NCBI RefSeq assembly: GCF_015832195.1
Contig: NC_052017.1
Location: 106,428,929 to 106,492,928 of the forward strand
Direction: 5' to 3'
Origin: Motacilla alba alba
Lineage: Eukaryota; Chordata; Aves; Passeriformes; Motacillidae
Length of the DNA: 64,000 nt
Each line of letters starts with the position of its first letter. Positions within the stretch are counted from its first letter, which is position 1. The notes beneath the pieces were generated by a model, which had not been told where the DNA came from, searched no databases, and saw nothing but the letters and a program-made list of their open reading frames with translations. Shown here piece by piece: positions 35,501 through 50,850 of the stretch. The position numbers and the translations under genes were made by a program.

Positions 35501-36149
35501 GTCTTTTAGACTGCATCCTAATGATAAGGAGGCAAGGCCAGCCATCCCATGCTTCCCATTTTCCTCAGGAAAATTAATAACAACACTGACAAGCTACATA
35601 ACAGAAGCCACAAGACCATTTAGGGTTGTAGATGAGATCATTTATCAGTCCAAACTTCAGAGCACAGAGACAAATGTCCCTCTCTCCATCTCTCCTCAGA
35701 CCAGCAAGCCAGAGCTGTGCTCTGAGGACCACAGGACGGGGATCAATGGGCTGGGCCATAGCACCAGCACTCCGTGCTCCCCAAGAAGCACAAATCCAGC
35801 CTGCTCATACTAGCAACAGCCTCTCCAGAGAGAACTCATGTATATGGGGCTTTAATGAGGCTGAGAGAGAAGAGTCTCATCAACCCATACTTCCTCTGAC
35901 CTGCAGTGGAAAATATTGTATATTTAGAAGCAACAGAGATGACATACTATTTTTGTGGATGCAATGACACCGACAGCCCATGGCCACACTGCACCCCTTG
36001 GGCTTCTGACTGGGGTATGAGGCAAGTTCACCATGAGTATGGAGGGCAGAAGATGGGATCTGGCCCATAATCTCTAACATCACCTGAAAACTATTACAAC
36101 CCTATTATTTTAGGGGCACAGGACTCCTATTAGGTCCCTAGTCAAAAAT
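32531..36149. other. Intergenic sequence without recognised genes
   Basis: Unique AT-rich DNA with poly-A runs near 33007-33023 and 33052-33061. No gene was recognised apart from the conserved-element candidate listed within it. Confidence 0.6.
34060..34230. promoter_or_regulatory. Candidate conserved non-coding element
   Basis: An AT-rich block with balanced, non-repetitive composition and several homeodomain-like TAAT cores. It contains a perfect 8-bp inverted repeat ATAAAGCT-GCG-AGCTTTAT at 34167-34185. The call is based on texture only; conservation cannot be measured here. Confidence 0.25.
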
Positions 36150-36245
36150 GTGAAAAAACCCCAAACAAACAAACAAAAAACAACAAAGCAACCCCCCCCC
36201 AAAAAAAAACCAACAAACAAACAAAAAAGGAAACAAAAAACTCCC
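36150..36245. repeat. A/C-rich (CAAA)n low-complexity tract
   Basis: A-rich sequence with repeated CAAA units and an internal C run followed by an A run (36191-36209). It closely parallels the tract near 24.95 kb in composition and order. Confidence 0.85.
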
Positions 36246-39200
36246 AAAACAGATTCAAGGAGAAGTGGGCTTTTCTTGATTTGCCAGACATTTCCATTTC
36301 TGGAGCCCTTACTTGTGCAAATAGAAGATGGTTTAGCACTAGGGTTTCCTCACAGCATCAATGTTAACATCCTGCTTACCAGCAAGCAGAGCTAGCTCAG
36401 CTTATAAGAGGATGAACTTGTGTGTGCCTGCATTTTCTTCTTTTTAAGAGGAGTTAGGGCTACAATTTTAGCAGTTTCAGCCTCAAATAGAGGACCCCTT
36501 TGCTAAGTCAGTTTTGGGGTCTTCAAAAAAAAACAGATCAATGGGGCAGCAGCCAAAGCCAACACTGGGACCTGGTGCAACATATTGATTTTTGGTGGTG
36601 GCCATCCCTCCAGACCCTCAAGAAATAATAAACCATTCAAACTGAAATCTGAGAGAAAGCAACTGGTCTATAGGCCCTAAGGATATCTTGGTTTCACTTC
36701 CACTGTAAATAAACCTCAGGCAGCTTGAATGCCGACATACAAATGCCAGTTGTCCATAGAAATAATTCATAATATAGAATTCTGCAGTGAAGAAATGACA
36801 GATGGAAATAAATGTTTTTATTTCTCTGAAAAACTGACCATTGGTCAATAAAAATGCTTTTCTCACCCCCCAAAATCCAACCCTTCCCTCCCCCCAACTC
36901 ATGCAATGGGAACATTAAAGAAAAATTCACTTGACAAGTCATTTGGATGGCAGTAAAAACCCTGTAATTAGTATAGAAATCAATTTTTAAAGCTTGCTGC
37001 AAAGAATTATGCTTATGAACAAAATGTTTGACTTCAAATTGAATTCAGTGCCTGTTCAGCATAAAGAAAAATAATTGAATGGGTGGCTCAACTTTCATGT
37101 TTTTTGGAGTTTATGAAGTTTTCCCCATTGGTTTTCGTTATGCATTTTAGTGGGCATCATAAAACAATGCATCACCTTGACTTGCTTGTGCCAGTCAAGC
37201 ACTGAGATGATCAGCTTTCTTCTATAGACATGTGGCAACAGAGAGGAAAATCCTTCATTGGGCCAGACTGCCTGGCTAGTACCTGAAGACAGAATAAATT
37301 AGCAGCACCTATTTACCAGTACTGCTTCTGGAAAGAGAGATTAACCCAGTGACAAAGCACGACTTCACTTTCTCCAGCACAGAGTAAATTAGCTCAGTCT
37401 CCAATGGGACACTCAGTTTTAAGGTTCACCCAAGCATGCCAGGATCCATACTTACATTACACAGCTGTTTGGTACATTCAGGGGAAGGACTAAACCCTGG
37501 GTCGATGGTTGTTGCAGGACTTCAGCATTCACATTACCCAAAGAAAAGGTGAGGACCAAATTCCTCTGCCTGTGTCTCACTGTGGGAAGGGGAGTTGGTG
37601 CCATCTGCAATTTCTGCACGTCTGCAGGAGTTCTGGCAGCTGCTTAACCAACTTGCTGAAGTACAATGTTTGCAGCTACCATTCACTGCAGTTCTGCCTC
37701 TTGTTATTAAATACACTGATGGCATAAAATGGAGTCAACACATTCTAATAAAAAATTAGTTAAATTTAGATATGAAAATTACTAACGTCCAGAGACAAGC
37801 TGACAGTAATCTGCTCCTTCTTGGTTCCCCCCACTCCCCCCACATTCCTGGAGAAATTGCTCATTTGTTTGTTGACCAGTTTTTCTAAAGAACATTTTTA
37901 AAACACATGGTTATAAACCTCAATTGCAAACAGGACTAATCTGATTTGCTCTCTAAAACTCTACAGCCAGTTTATTCCTGCATACATTCTTCATCAGCCA
38001 TTACTTTGAATATTCGTGACCTCTTACTCCATGACCACGTTGTAACTGCAGAGACACTTACAGTCAGGGTCTCAGAGTGATTTTTGACTCCATCAACAAC
38101 AAAAGCAGGCTTGGTGAGAGTGCGCCCAGCCAGTTGAGGATTTGGAAGGAGAACAGTGGTATCTTTAAGGTCATTGACTTGGACAGGTACACGCTAAGCA
38201 AGCAAAGCCACCAGCAGAGGACAACCTGCTGGCTTTGGAAGCCACATGCTGGAGAGCATCAGAGGCAAAGCACCTCGCCTTCCAGTCCCTGCCTGTGCAG
38301 ACGCTGCAGGCAGTGTGAGCCCTGCCAGCACTGGGGGGACGCCTTTGGGGCTGCTGCTGCTCCTGGCCAGGCAGGCTTGTGGTGCCTGCTTGCCAAGGAG
38401 CAGGGAAAGGAGCTGTGCTTCCCCCAGCTCCAGCCTGCACAGCAGTCTCTGAAAAATCACATCACCTTGCACTGGCACCCATGGACTCTCAAACCCATGG
38501 GGACCAGCATCTTTTTGGACATCACAAATTTCATCACTTCCAACAGTTTGAAGATCTGTTCAAAATATTTATTTCCCTGGGTTTTAGCTTTCCAACTTCT
38601 ATGCAGACTAACAACCAAATTGTGGGCAGTAAGAGCAAGCATTTGTTTATTTTGTAAGAGGACTTCTTGCTGCTAATTGAAAACAAGCATTTTCAATGAG
38701 GCAGCTGTTTCAGTACTGTGAATAGACAGATCAGCATCACATTGAAGATCTAATAACCCGCTAATGAACCTTAATTTTTAGAGGCCCCTCCCTCACCCAT
38801 TTTCACACTTCAGTAATGCCAAAACATTGATATGTGCTGGAAGTTACTTAAAGATGTCCTCAGACACATTTTAAAAACCAGAAAAAATGTAACTCATTGG
38901 TTTTTTTTAGTTAGACTATATTGGAAACCTTGTTACATGTATCTAACAGTTTCTTTTTTTCTTTTTTTAAATAAATAGCAAAGTGTCACCAAAATGAATG
39001 CCAGCACCATTGCGTTGATAGAAATTTCCATACTAGGATGAACACACAGTCGTATTCTGTAACAGTGCATAAAAAGAGACTTTGGAGGAAAAGTGGTGGT
39101 TGCTGGTGCATCAGCCCATGAGCGGTCCATGCAGTGGCATCGGGATGTGGTGCCTCTGCAAAATCTCACAGGCCTGGAGCCCATGCCTGCAGAGGTGGCC

Positions 39201-39744
39201 TCAGTGAGACTCTGCAAGAGAGCAGCTCGCAGGACTTCTAACGCAGAACGTGGAATTACTGCCTGCTACCAAGGGACACACAGCCAACTGTAACACAAGG
39301 GGCTGGCCATGTCACTCTCTAGACAGAAGAACAACAGCTTGAAATGAGGGAAATGAGAAACCTGAAAACCAAACAGGCTGACTAACACTCAGCAAGGCAA
39401 GGGCTTGGAGAGTCAAAGCTGCCAACTCCTTAATAAAGAGGGAATGATGCAAGAATTCACTGTTACACTGAAGGTTACAGAACCAGGTGTCATTTTTTCA
39501 TGGGTATCCCTGGGCTGAGCTGGTGTTATTTTCAGGTCTGACCAACAGTTTCTCTTCCAGCTGGGAGAGTGCTGAAGGAACAGCAGCCATGTGCACCACA
39601 CCAGAAGATCCCTCAACAGCCTGTGATGCCTTAAACTCACTCTACCCTGTGCAGGCAGCTCTGACTGCCCACTGCCTTGCCACTCTACACGCTGGAGTGC
39701 AATGCAATCCCACTTCTCTGTTTCTGTTGGCTTAAACCAGACCC
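36246..39744. other. Intergenic sequence 3' of KCTD1
   Basis: No gene was recognised. A moderately GC-rich patch at about 38240-38450 produces overlapping open frames in several frames (longest 199 codons, 38077-38676 +) with no family signature. Confidence 0.55.
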
Positions 39745-39763
39745 TTGTTATTTTAAACAGGAG

Positions 39764-39769
39764 TTTATT
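39764..39769 (-). terminator. KCTD1: Candidate KCTD1 distal polyadenylation signal
   Basis: TTTATT on the + strand is AATAAA in the KCTD1 sense, about 800 bases after the stop codon. Cleavage would be expected near 39740-39755. Confidence 0.4.
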
Positions 39770-40266
39770 GTATTTAATACATTATAAAATTTGAAAAAAT
39801 TGTAGGAAAGCAGCAGATTCAAACCAGAGCATCTCTACCAAATATTAATTATTCTGGCCCCCTTTGAAAAACACAAAACAAAACAACAAAAAAACTCATT
39901 CAAAAGAAAAGTTAACCTTTCACATCTGTGAGGGCTGACAAAAAGTGTGCGACTTCTGTACAAACTACATTTAAAATTTCAGCTTTCCAATGCAATGGAT
40001 GGTCGTCTCCTGAACACCTGCCCATCCACTTCTAAAAAAGACAGACATAAACCTCCATATGCAAATAAAGTTGAGTCAAGGAGTGTACACATTAAAAAGT
40101 GGATGGCTGTTTGGCAATGAAAATGGATGAAGAACAGTCCATGAATCCCCCCCGGCAATGGCTTGTACACCGTTAAGTGGGCCCAGGAAGGGCCTGGGAC
40201 ACTTAATGGCCATCACAGCACCAACCTCATCTACCACATTTTGTCATTGCATTTCCTACCCTTTGA

Positions 40267-40334
40267 CATATACATACATATATATATGTACAGACATACA
40301 TATACATACATATTTTTTTATGTGTGTGTGTGTG
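40267..40334. repeat. Compound TA/CA/TG microsatellite
   Basis: TACATA and TATATA units followed by a T run and (TG)n at 40321-40334, inside the KCTD1 3' UTR. A (TTA)n run follows at about 40354-40370. Both are likely length-variable. Confidence 0.9.
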
Positions 40335-40436
40335 TTTTCTTTTATACCTTGAGGTTATTATTATTATTATCATTACTCTTCCAAGTGTTCCCATATGAAT
40401 TCAGGTGTGGTCTCTATATTTGATATAAATGTGTCT

Positions 40437-40442
40437 TTTATT
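40437..40442 (-). terminator. KCTD1: Candidate KCTD1 proximal polyadenylation signal
   Basis: A second TTTATT on + (AATAAA in the gene sense), roughly 120 bases after the stop. It would allow a short-UTR isoform lacking the microsatellites. Whether it is used cannot be seen from sequence alone. Confidence 0.3.
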
Positions 40443-40562
40443 CAACTTTAGTTCCAGGACTTGTTTGGAGTCCAAACTGCACATGAAATGTCCCCCTTTT
40501 TGTTTTTCCTCTTTGTTTTCCTCTTTTTTTTTTTTTTTTTCGCATAAAGAAACATGTCCATT

Positions 40563-40760
<198 letters not shown>

Positions 40761-41899
40761 TTAACAGATTATTTGCTGTCCAATGAAAATAACTGCTGTT
40801 TTCAAATGGATTCAGCCAGGGGGGGAAAAAAGTGGTTACATAGCTTAACTGTACTGGATTGATTTCTGCTGACTATGGCCACTGAGCAGTGAAAAAGAAA
40901 AAGTGAAGAAAAATTTATTTTATTCTTTTAGTACTGCCAACAAATCCAGTCTTCTTCTGGCCACAGAAACAGGACTAGAAAAACACATTCTCTGCTTCAC
41001 AGAATTTACAACACAAAAGAGCAAATACATGATTGCACAGCAGATGCTGAGCAAACACCACAATGAAATGGTGACAGTGTAGATAACAACAGTCATAATT
41101 GCAGAAAACCTACCATGATATTTACTAGAGACTTAAAAACCAACTCTTTGTTACTTTTATCATCATCTTCACCTGTTCTGGGCTTCCTTTGCCTCACCTG
41201 TAAAGGAGACTTCCTGGGATTTACCAGGGTCAGCCTGACAGCTGCTGAACCCAAGGAAGCGGCTGACGCTCCTGGACCCCAGAGGATGTGGGACCCTCTC
41301 TCTGTTCAGCATGACCAGACCTCGCAAGGGTTGTGCTGGAATGAGGTGCCTACCATGGCTTCCCCAGCTGTTTCACCAGTTGCCAAATTGACTTGCATGA
41401 GTGCTGGGACAACACTGGCAAGCAGAACAGTAGATGATTGCAAAGGACTAGGGCAGGGGAAGAAGCAAGCTGAGGTTTAAAAATGCTTCAAAGAAGACAT
41501 GCCACGTCTTTACGTAAAATGCTTTCAAGTTGGCAAATGTCTTTCCAAAGTACTTAAGCATGGCTAATTGCACAGCAGTCATACAGAAAAGGAAGGGATA
41601 GGAAAAGAGACTTGGAAACAGCGATCAAAACACATGTGATCTTTAGCTTTTAACAATATATGCTGAAATCCCCTGCCCAAATGTGTCAGTGCAAGCCACT
41701 GAAAAAAAGGAGAACTTGGGTCCTGAGAAAAAATATGGTAGAAGCAACTCTGGAAACTAGCTCAGCCCTGGACAATCCATTTGGTCTGTACCTTGCCCTT
41801 CAGGTCTATTGGTAGTCCTTGTTCTGGCTCCCATTTTTATTAGCAGAGGGAGATACTAATGGGAGCAGTCCTCCCATTATCAATGTGGGATCATTACAC

Positions 41900-41968
41900 A
41901 AGCCTGTACATATTTTGCCATTCTGACTGTACATATTTTGAAGCCTGTACATATTTGCCACTCTGACT
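41900..41968. repeat. Imperfect tandem duplication, 41-base period
   Basis: AAGCCTGTACATATTTTGCC with ATTCTGACT (41900-41928) recurs as AAGCCTGTACATATTTGCCA with CTCTGACT (41941-41968), and a partial GTACATATTTT copy lies between them (41929-41939). It is a local duplication in the KCTD1 intron. Confidence 0.85.
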
Positions 41969-42324
41969 CAGGATTTTCACATCAGTAAATATGCTTTATA
42001 ATTCTTATTTGTGCAACAAAAATGTAAGCATCAGAATAAGTGACAAAGTGCTGAAGGATACAACTGCCTTGATAACTATCCTACGAGATAGCTTAGCAGC
42101 CATCCTTGAAACTTCTTTTCAGTTGTAATCTGACATATAAGGCTGTCCTAAATTTGCATTAATCTCTATGACAAAAGAATTTTGATGTTTCAACATGACA
42201 GTCAAGGCCAGTAAGAGACAACTGTCCAAGCATAACATGGGTCAGATAGGTCTATCTAGGTGTATCTAGACCCTTGCGTTAAGTGATAGCACAAGCGCAG
42301 TGCCTGGCCTTCAGTGTGCCCCAG

Positions 42325-42692
42325 AGCTCAGCTTGTTTCATCTGGAGAAAAAGAGGCTCCTAAAACCACCTGAAAAGAGGCTGTAGCAAGGTGAGTGTCA
42401 GGCTCTTCTACCAGGAAACCAGCAACAGGTCAAGAGGAAATGGCCTCAAGATGCACAGGGGACATTCAGGTTGGGTTGGACATCAGAAAGAATTTGTTCA
42501 CTATGAGGGTGGTTCAGCATTGGAATGGATTACCCAGGACAGCGGTGGAGTCACCATTCCTGGAAATATTCAAGAAATCACTGGATGTGGCACTTAGTGC
42601 TGTGGTTTAGTTGATGTGGCGGTGTTTGATCAAAGGCTGAACTTGTTGATCTTGGACATCTTTTCCAACCTTAATGACTGTGATTCTCTACC
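42325..42692 (+). mobile_element. CR1 LINE 3'-UTR fragment, sense to +
   Basis: The + strand follows the CR1 3' UTR in order: AGCTTGTTTCATCTGGAGAA, ACCTGAAAAGAGGCTGTAGC, AGGTCAAGAGGAAATGGCCT, TGGACATCAGAAAGAATTTG, ATTGGAATGGATTACCCAGG, TGGAGTCACCATTCCTGGAA, and the terminal CTTTTCCAACCTTAATGACT followed by GTGATTCTCT. It is a 5'-truncated insertion and antisense to KCTD1. Confidence 0.92.
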
Positions 42693-43033
42693 TGGACAGT
42701 GGGACCTAGTGGATGAAAAGATGCCAAGCTCAGCTTGCAAGCCTGTTCTGTAAAAGAATTCACCCATGAGCCTGCAGCATTTAGGAGGTGTGTTTAAACC
42801 AAACAGAATCGATTGTGCCATTGATGATTTCACATGGGAAATGCTGGCTACGCAGGATGTGCTGACTAGGGGCAGGCAGGTGTCTGAGATTGGTTGCTTT
42901 TAACCAACAAAGGATAAAAACATAACACTAACACTGAAGTTGATTATAATTATTCCAGGAATTACCTGCATTTGTCTCCCAGATTTTTTTTATCCATTTC
43001 ATAACATCTACTGATTTTAGACATTGCTACATT

Positions 43034-43318
43034 GCATCATAGAATACTTTGGGTTGAAAGGAACCTTTAAAGATCATCTAGTTCAACCCCTCTGCAATGA
43101 GCAGTGACATCTTTAACTAAATCAGGCTGCTCAGAGCCCTGTCCAGCCTGACCTTTGAATATTTCTACAGATGTGGCATCCACCACCTCTCTGGGCAACC
43201 TGTTCCAGTGTTTCACCACCCCCACTGAAAAATTTTCCTCCTTTTATCTAGTAAAAATCTACCCTATTTTAGTTTAAATTATTGTCCCTTGTTCTATCAA
43301 TTGAACAGGCCTCTACTA
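43034..43318 (-). mobile_element. CR1 LINE 3'-UTR fragment, minus orientation
   Basis: CATCATAGAATACTTTGGGT, AACCTTTAAAGATCATCTAG, TCAGAGCCCTGTCCAGCCTG, ACCACCTCTCTGGGCAACCT and TCCAGTGTTTCACCACCC are the reverse complement of a CR1 3' UTR. The 3' end (ATTCTATG side) is at 43034 and the truncated 5' side is near 43318. It is sense to KCTD1 and lies about 340 bases from the opposite-facing copy. Confidence 0.92.
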
Positions 43319-43431
43319 TGCTACAAAAATCAGAAAAAGACACTGGAAGTGAAAGTGAAGGGTTTTCCCTATGACCACAACAATTTTAACACTACTGTAG
43401 TTTGTTTGCAAAGAGATTTGGTGATACATTA

Positions 43432-46330
<2,899 letters not shown>

Positions 46331-48426
46331 TCAAGAGATGCTCAAATAGCCCAGCACTACAAAACCCTCCCATGCAAACTTCACTGAAGCAGCTCTGTGG
46401 CTTTGTTTCATTAGAAAAGGGCTGGTTTCAAACCACTGTGTAAGCCACGTATTTTCCAGCGTGGCCTCATTAAGTTCTAAGCAGCACAGGTAGGGAGGTG
46501 GAAGGGAAGAGGGCAGGCCAGCAGCCTCTCCCACCCACCTCACTGCCCCAGTCTGTATCATATAAGATGACAATTCCTCAATTATTTTGGACGCTTCTTT
46601 TGATAGTCCCCTTCAGCACAGCCCATCCCCTCTAGATGTTCCAACGTCCTGGACTGACTCATTCTGCTTTACAGAGCACTGCATAGGGACCTTGATTTAG
46701 TTTGGAAACTGTGCCTGGGGAATAGTTTGGTTTGGTTCTTTTGTTTGGTTTTCACTTGTTTTTAAACTCAGGTCACTTTTTGGATACCATTTACTGCAAC
46801 CAACATTAGGGCAGGCACAGCTAAGGTGAGTGGCAGCACATTGTGGTAATATAAAGACGTGGGTACAGAGTTGATAACATTTCAATGTGAGGTAATGCTT
46901 TAATGTAAAAGTGAAGTGCTTGTGGCAGGTATCAAGCAGAACACTCAAATAATACAGAAAAATGTCTCAGCTTTTAGACACCACCCACAGACCACCAGAA
47001 CCACGCAGCCACCTAGAGAGCCTCTGCTTGGCAACAGGTCTTGCAACATCATCCACTGGGTACACAAACATTTCTGAATGTGGGTCTTCCAAAGCAGCTT
47101 TAGTTAGAGCAATTGGAAGGGCTGAAAAAGCCAAACAAAACCCTCAGACTAACACCAAATAAATGTTTTGTTACTGCACTGGGGCATTTGCAAAACACTC
47201 CTGAGTCACTGGTGGTTTCCCAATGAAATGAGCAGGAGTGACTGGCAGGTCTGATTTTGTGTGCCTGTTCATATGTCTGTACGTGCAATGTGGAAGTACT
47301 TTTTGACAACAAACAGTCATGGCACACTGTTTTTGTTTTGTTTTAAAAGCAGTGACTAAACCACGAACCCTCACTACCAGGAATATAAAAAAAGCCACCA
47401 AATACTCAGAGGTGATCAACCCTCCTTGCTGCACCCCCAGGCTGAGAGATGCCCCATCCATTGGCCAGCAGAAGGGGATGTCCAGAAGGCATTCAAGAGG
47501 AAAAAGACAGAAGTGGCTCTCAAAGAGGAGGAGGCAGCAGGGCTTGCAGCAGGGCCTCAGGGAACTGCAGAGGGGCAGGGCTCCAGGCAGCCATACCCTG
47601 TGTTGCATCAACAGCCAAATATCCTCCCTTTGAAAATGGCACAGGCAACCCAAATTGAGTTTGGAACGATGTCTGTGCCTGGAGCAGGTATATATATAAG
47701 TTGTGAACAGAATACAAATCTCATCTATAGTTTCTCACCAGCTGGGAGGAGACCAGAAAAGAAATAAAACTCCATTAACCCCAGCTGGCCATTTACAATT
47801 CTGTAATAAATGCATGAATCAATTCAAGTTGCACAAAATCTGTAACATATAAGGAATTAAATATATTTTGCATCATGAGCAGGTACAGAACACTTTTTTT
47901 TTTCAAAGCCATCCCTTGAACTATTTGAGCTTTCTTCCTCAAAGACTTGTTACTGCCTGCCCTGCTGCTCAAAATTTAAGCTGCGACAGCCCATATAACC
48001 CAGGCTTCTGTTCACGGGGTGTATGAGCCACATTTTATGTCTAATATGGAAGTACTCAGCATTTAGAATTAATTTTCCCTTATACTCAAGCATGTCATCT
48101 TCAAATTTATCACGGAATTCACACACAAAACATGTATTTGGCCAAGTCAGTCATTACTGAAATGTATAATTGTAATTGGTTTCTGCAACATTTTCCTAGT
48201 TCTAAATTACTTATATAATTACATATTTTAAACCTCTAGGCTTTTTGTCTCCATTTTATTAATTGTTTAGAGAAGAGCAAGATAGTATCAGAGGATGGAG
48301 CCTTCAGACAAAACCATAATGCTGAGGAGAGTGCTCAGCCACTGGGAGTGCTACCTGGAACCTGAATGGCTTTGGGAGTGGACTGGAAATGTTAACAGAA
48401 AGTGCTGCCTTAGTGCTCTGCTGCTC

Positions 48427-48451
48427 TGCAGCAGCAACAGCAGCAGCAGCA
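48427..48451. repeat. Short (CAG)n run
   Basis: Seven to eight CAG-type triplets with one CAA interruption, in the KCTD1 intron. It lies inside chance open frames and is probably not coding. Confidence 0.85.
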
Positions 48452-50559
48452 AAATCCCAGGAACTGCAAAGTCCCAATTCCCTCCTGACTCCCCTCCCAG
48501 GATCACTCTGCAATACACTTTCACATATTAAAACAGCATTGGAAGGGTAGACCCCCAGCAGAGAGACTTCTGTAAAGAAAATTAATTTTTTTTTTCCTTT
48601 TTAGATGGAAAAATGGTGATTCCAGCATCCTTCATGTGGCCTTCACAAAAAAACCTGAGGTACTATGGGATCCAGATCTGGTGACATGGTCCTGCTCCTA
48701 TCTGCATTTGCTACACCCATCAGGAGAGGAGACTGGGTTATGTCAGGATCTGGGGAACAACCAGCATCCTCACCTTCCAGCATCCTCAGCATGAACTCTT
48801 GTGTTCCCAGGGGCATAGTGGGAAGCACTTTCTCATGCCTCACTTGTCACCTCCTCTGTACAATACAATTTGATAACCATCCTCCCTGCCACCCGTAGCT
48901 TTGCTGGCACTCCTGCTTGGTCTCACACTGGGATTATACATGCTTAAGAGACACCAGTTTGCTAGCACAAGAAGGGACTGGTAAGTCATTATAATTTCAC
49001 TTCCCAAGAAAACCTGAAAGATGTTTTTCCCCATCTCCTTCTTGACAATGTTGGCTGATGATTGGCAAAGACACCTTTCTGTTTTAAATGACAAATATGT
49101 AACAGCTGAATGGAGTTTCGAGACAGGAGAGCACTTTGAAGGAGGCTTGCAAAATAAGATGATAATTATATGCAGAATTAGCCAAATATCAAGGGTAAAG
49201 GATAAGAAACTGTAGTCCATTTACAAGAAAATGTGCTTCTGAAATATTTAATTAAAACTAACAGGCTGGATTTTTCCATATATCAGGAAAATTAATGTCC
49301 CATGGGTTGAATGTGCGACCTCCAATGGGTAATAATTAATGTCTGCGGCTTTAAGTATCATATTCCACTGTCAGAAATCGAATGCTTCAAGGGTTGAAAA
49401 TATAACCAGTAGAAAACCCTGCTTCCATGTGAGAATTTGGTTATACGTAAAGGACACAAACTAGGTAGAGCTACAAGCCCTTGTTTACTGGAGAAAAAAC
49501 AACAGGGAATGGAAAATATAATTGTTTTAATTCCATACAATACTACAGGGATGGATCTTTCTTCCCACAGATCAGCACTCCCATAACAGCATTTCTATAC
49601 CAAAAAGCTAGCGCAGGAAGATGACATTGCTTGCAGGATTTCTCAGATTCTTCAGAAAAAAGTCCTGCTTGTCAAGTATAAAAATATACTGTCTGCAGCA
49701 AAACTGTATACAGTGTGTTTATAGCCTTGATCTCTCATTGTATAAATATTTAAATATATTATTATTATACACATAAAGAGAAAAGACTTCACTTTAGTAT
49801 ACTCTGCCTCAGCTGGAAATGTGGGAAAGCAGCAATAATTAGGAACAAGATGGCCAGTAGTAATTAAACAAGTCAACTATTGCAAAACTCTCTTAATGCC
49901 AAGAAAAAAAAGACAGAGCTCTACAGATTGTTTTAATGGCTTCACTGGACAGAGCTAAAATTCTTCATTTCTGTAATCAAAAGGATACAGGGAACATGGA
50001 AAAGCTGCAAGCCTTGATGTTTGCAAACATGCAGAATATTACATCATTTCAAACTAAGGTAGAAATAAACACTTCTCTGAGAAAATACAGGTTTCTTATA
50101 ATTGAATATATTCAGTATATAATTTCGTATATTAACATCTTTATCAGAGGACACCACAAACTCCAAACTAACTGAAAATCTTTTGCAATAAACTACTTTC
50201 AACAGTTCTGAGCTGCCAGAGTTCTGTGCTCCCCACATCTTTCACAGAACAACAAAAAGGGAGGAAAACTGGTGAGAAGTCCTTTTCTTAACCCATCAGA
50301 GGGGGCTGTGCAGCAGAAGGAGCAGCAGTGATGCCCGGGAACCTGCAATCCCACGCTAATGGCAAGGCAAGTAACTGCCTGGATTTCACTGAGGGCGGAT
50401 ATTCAGCAGCAAGCAAAGAGCAAAATACTCATGAAAACACATCTCTCTCCTTCCAACAATGAATCACATGACAAAGTAAATGTATTTTATTTGAAATCTT
50501 ACTCATCTGATTGGAGCCACTACAGCAAAGTGATTAGGAGTTTGGTCCTTAAAAGTTAA

Positions 50560-50850
50560 GTGCAAGTTTTATTATCACATCATTATATTTATGTGGCTAA
50601 TGGGAATGCTTATTTAACACTCTGGAATGTGTGGAGAGTGAGCTGTAACAAGCTTTTACGTTTTTTTCCTCTGCAACTTTTTAGTTTGAGCTGTCCTTAT
50701 TAATTTCTTTTCATTTTCTTTTACTGAGTGCTCAAAGGCAATTTGCATGAGTCCATTATAAATTAGATCTGTTTAATGGTATGCTCATCTCATGGCTATT
50801 TAATTTTACTTCCTCGTATGTCTAAATTATATAATTTTGCACTGTCCCCT
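50560..50850. promoter_or_regulatory. KCTD1: Candidate conserved non-coding element in KCTD1 intron
   Basis: An AT-rich but non-repetitive block with dense homeodomain-like TTAAT/ATTTA cores and an octamer-like ATTTGCAT at about 50740-50747. The texture resembles developmental enhancers, which are common in large introns of regulatory genes. This is inference from composition and motifs only. Confidence 0.3.

Larger units (their letters stand above)
39745..40562 (-). other. KCTD1: Probable KCTD1 3' untranslated region
   Basis: On the - strand the region follows the KCTD1 stop codon. It begins with a long A run (about 40523-40541 on +, read as poly-A in the transcript), contains TA/CA and TTA microsatellites, and continues to a polyadenylation hexamer AATAAA (complement at 39764-39769). 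An earlier AATAAA at 40437-40442 would give a UTR of only about 120 bases. The distal end is inferred. Confidence 0.5.

Noticed and set aside
38077..38676. 199-codon + strand open frame
   Set aside because: Antisense frames of similar quality exist over the same bases and no family motif is present.
48295..48531. CAG-containing frame as a polyglutamine or polyserine gene
   Set aside because: Only a short CAG run, no flanking domain and located in an intron.
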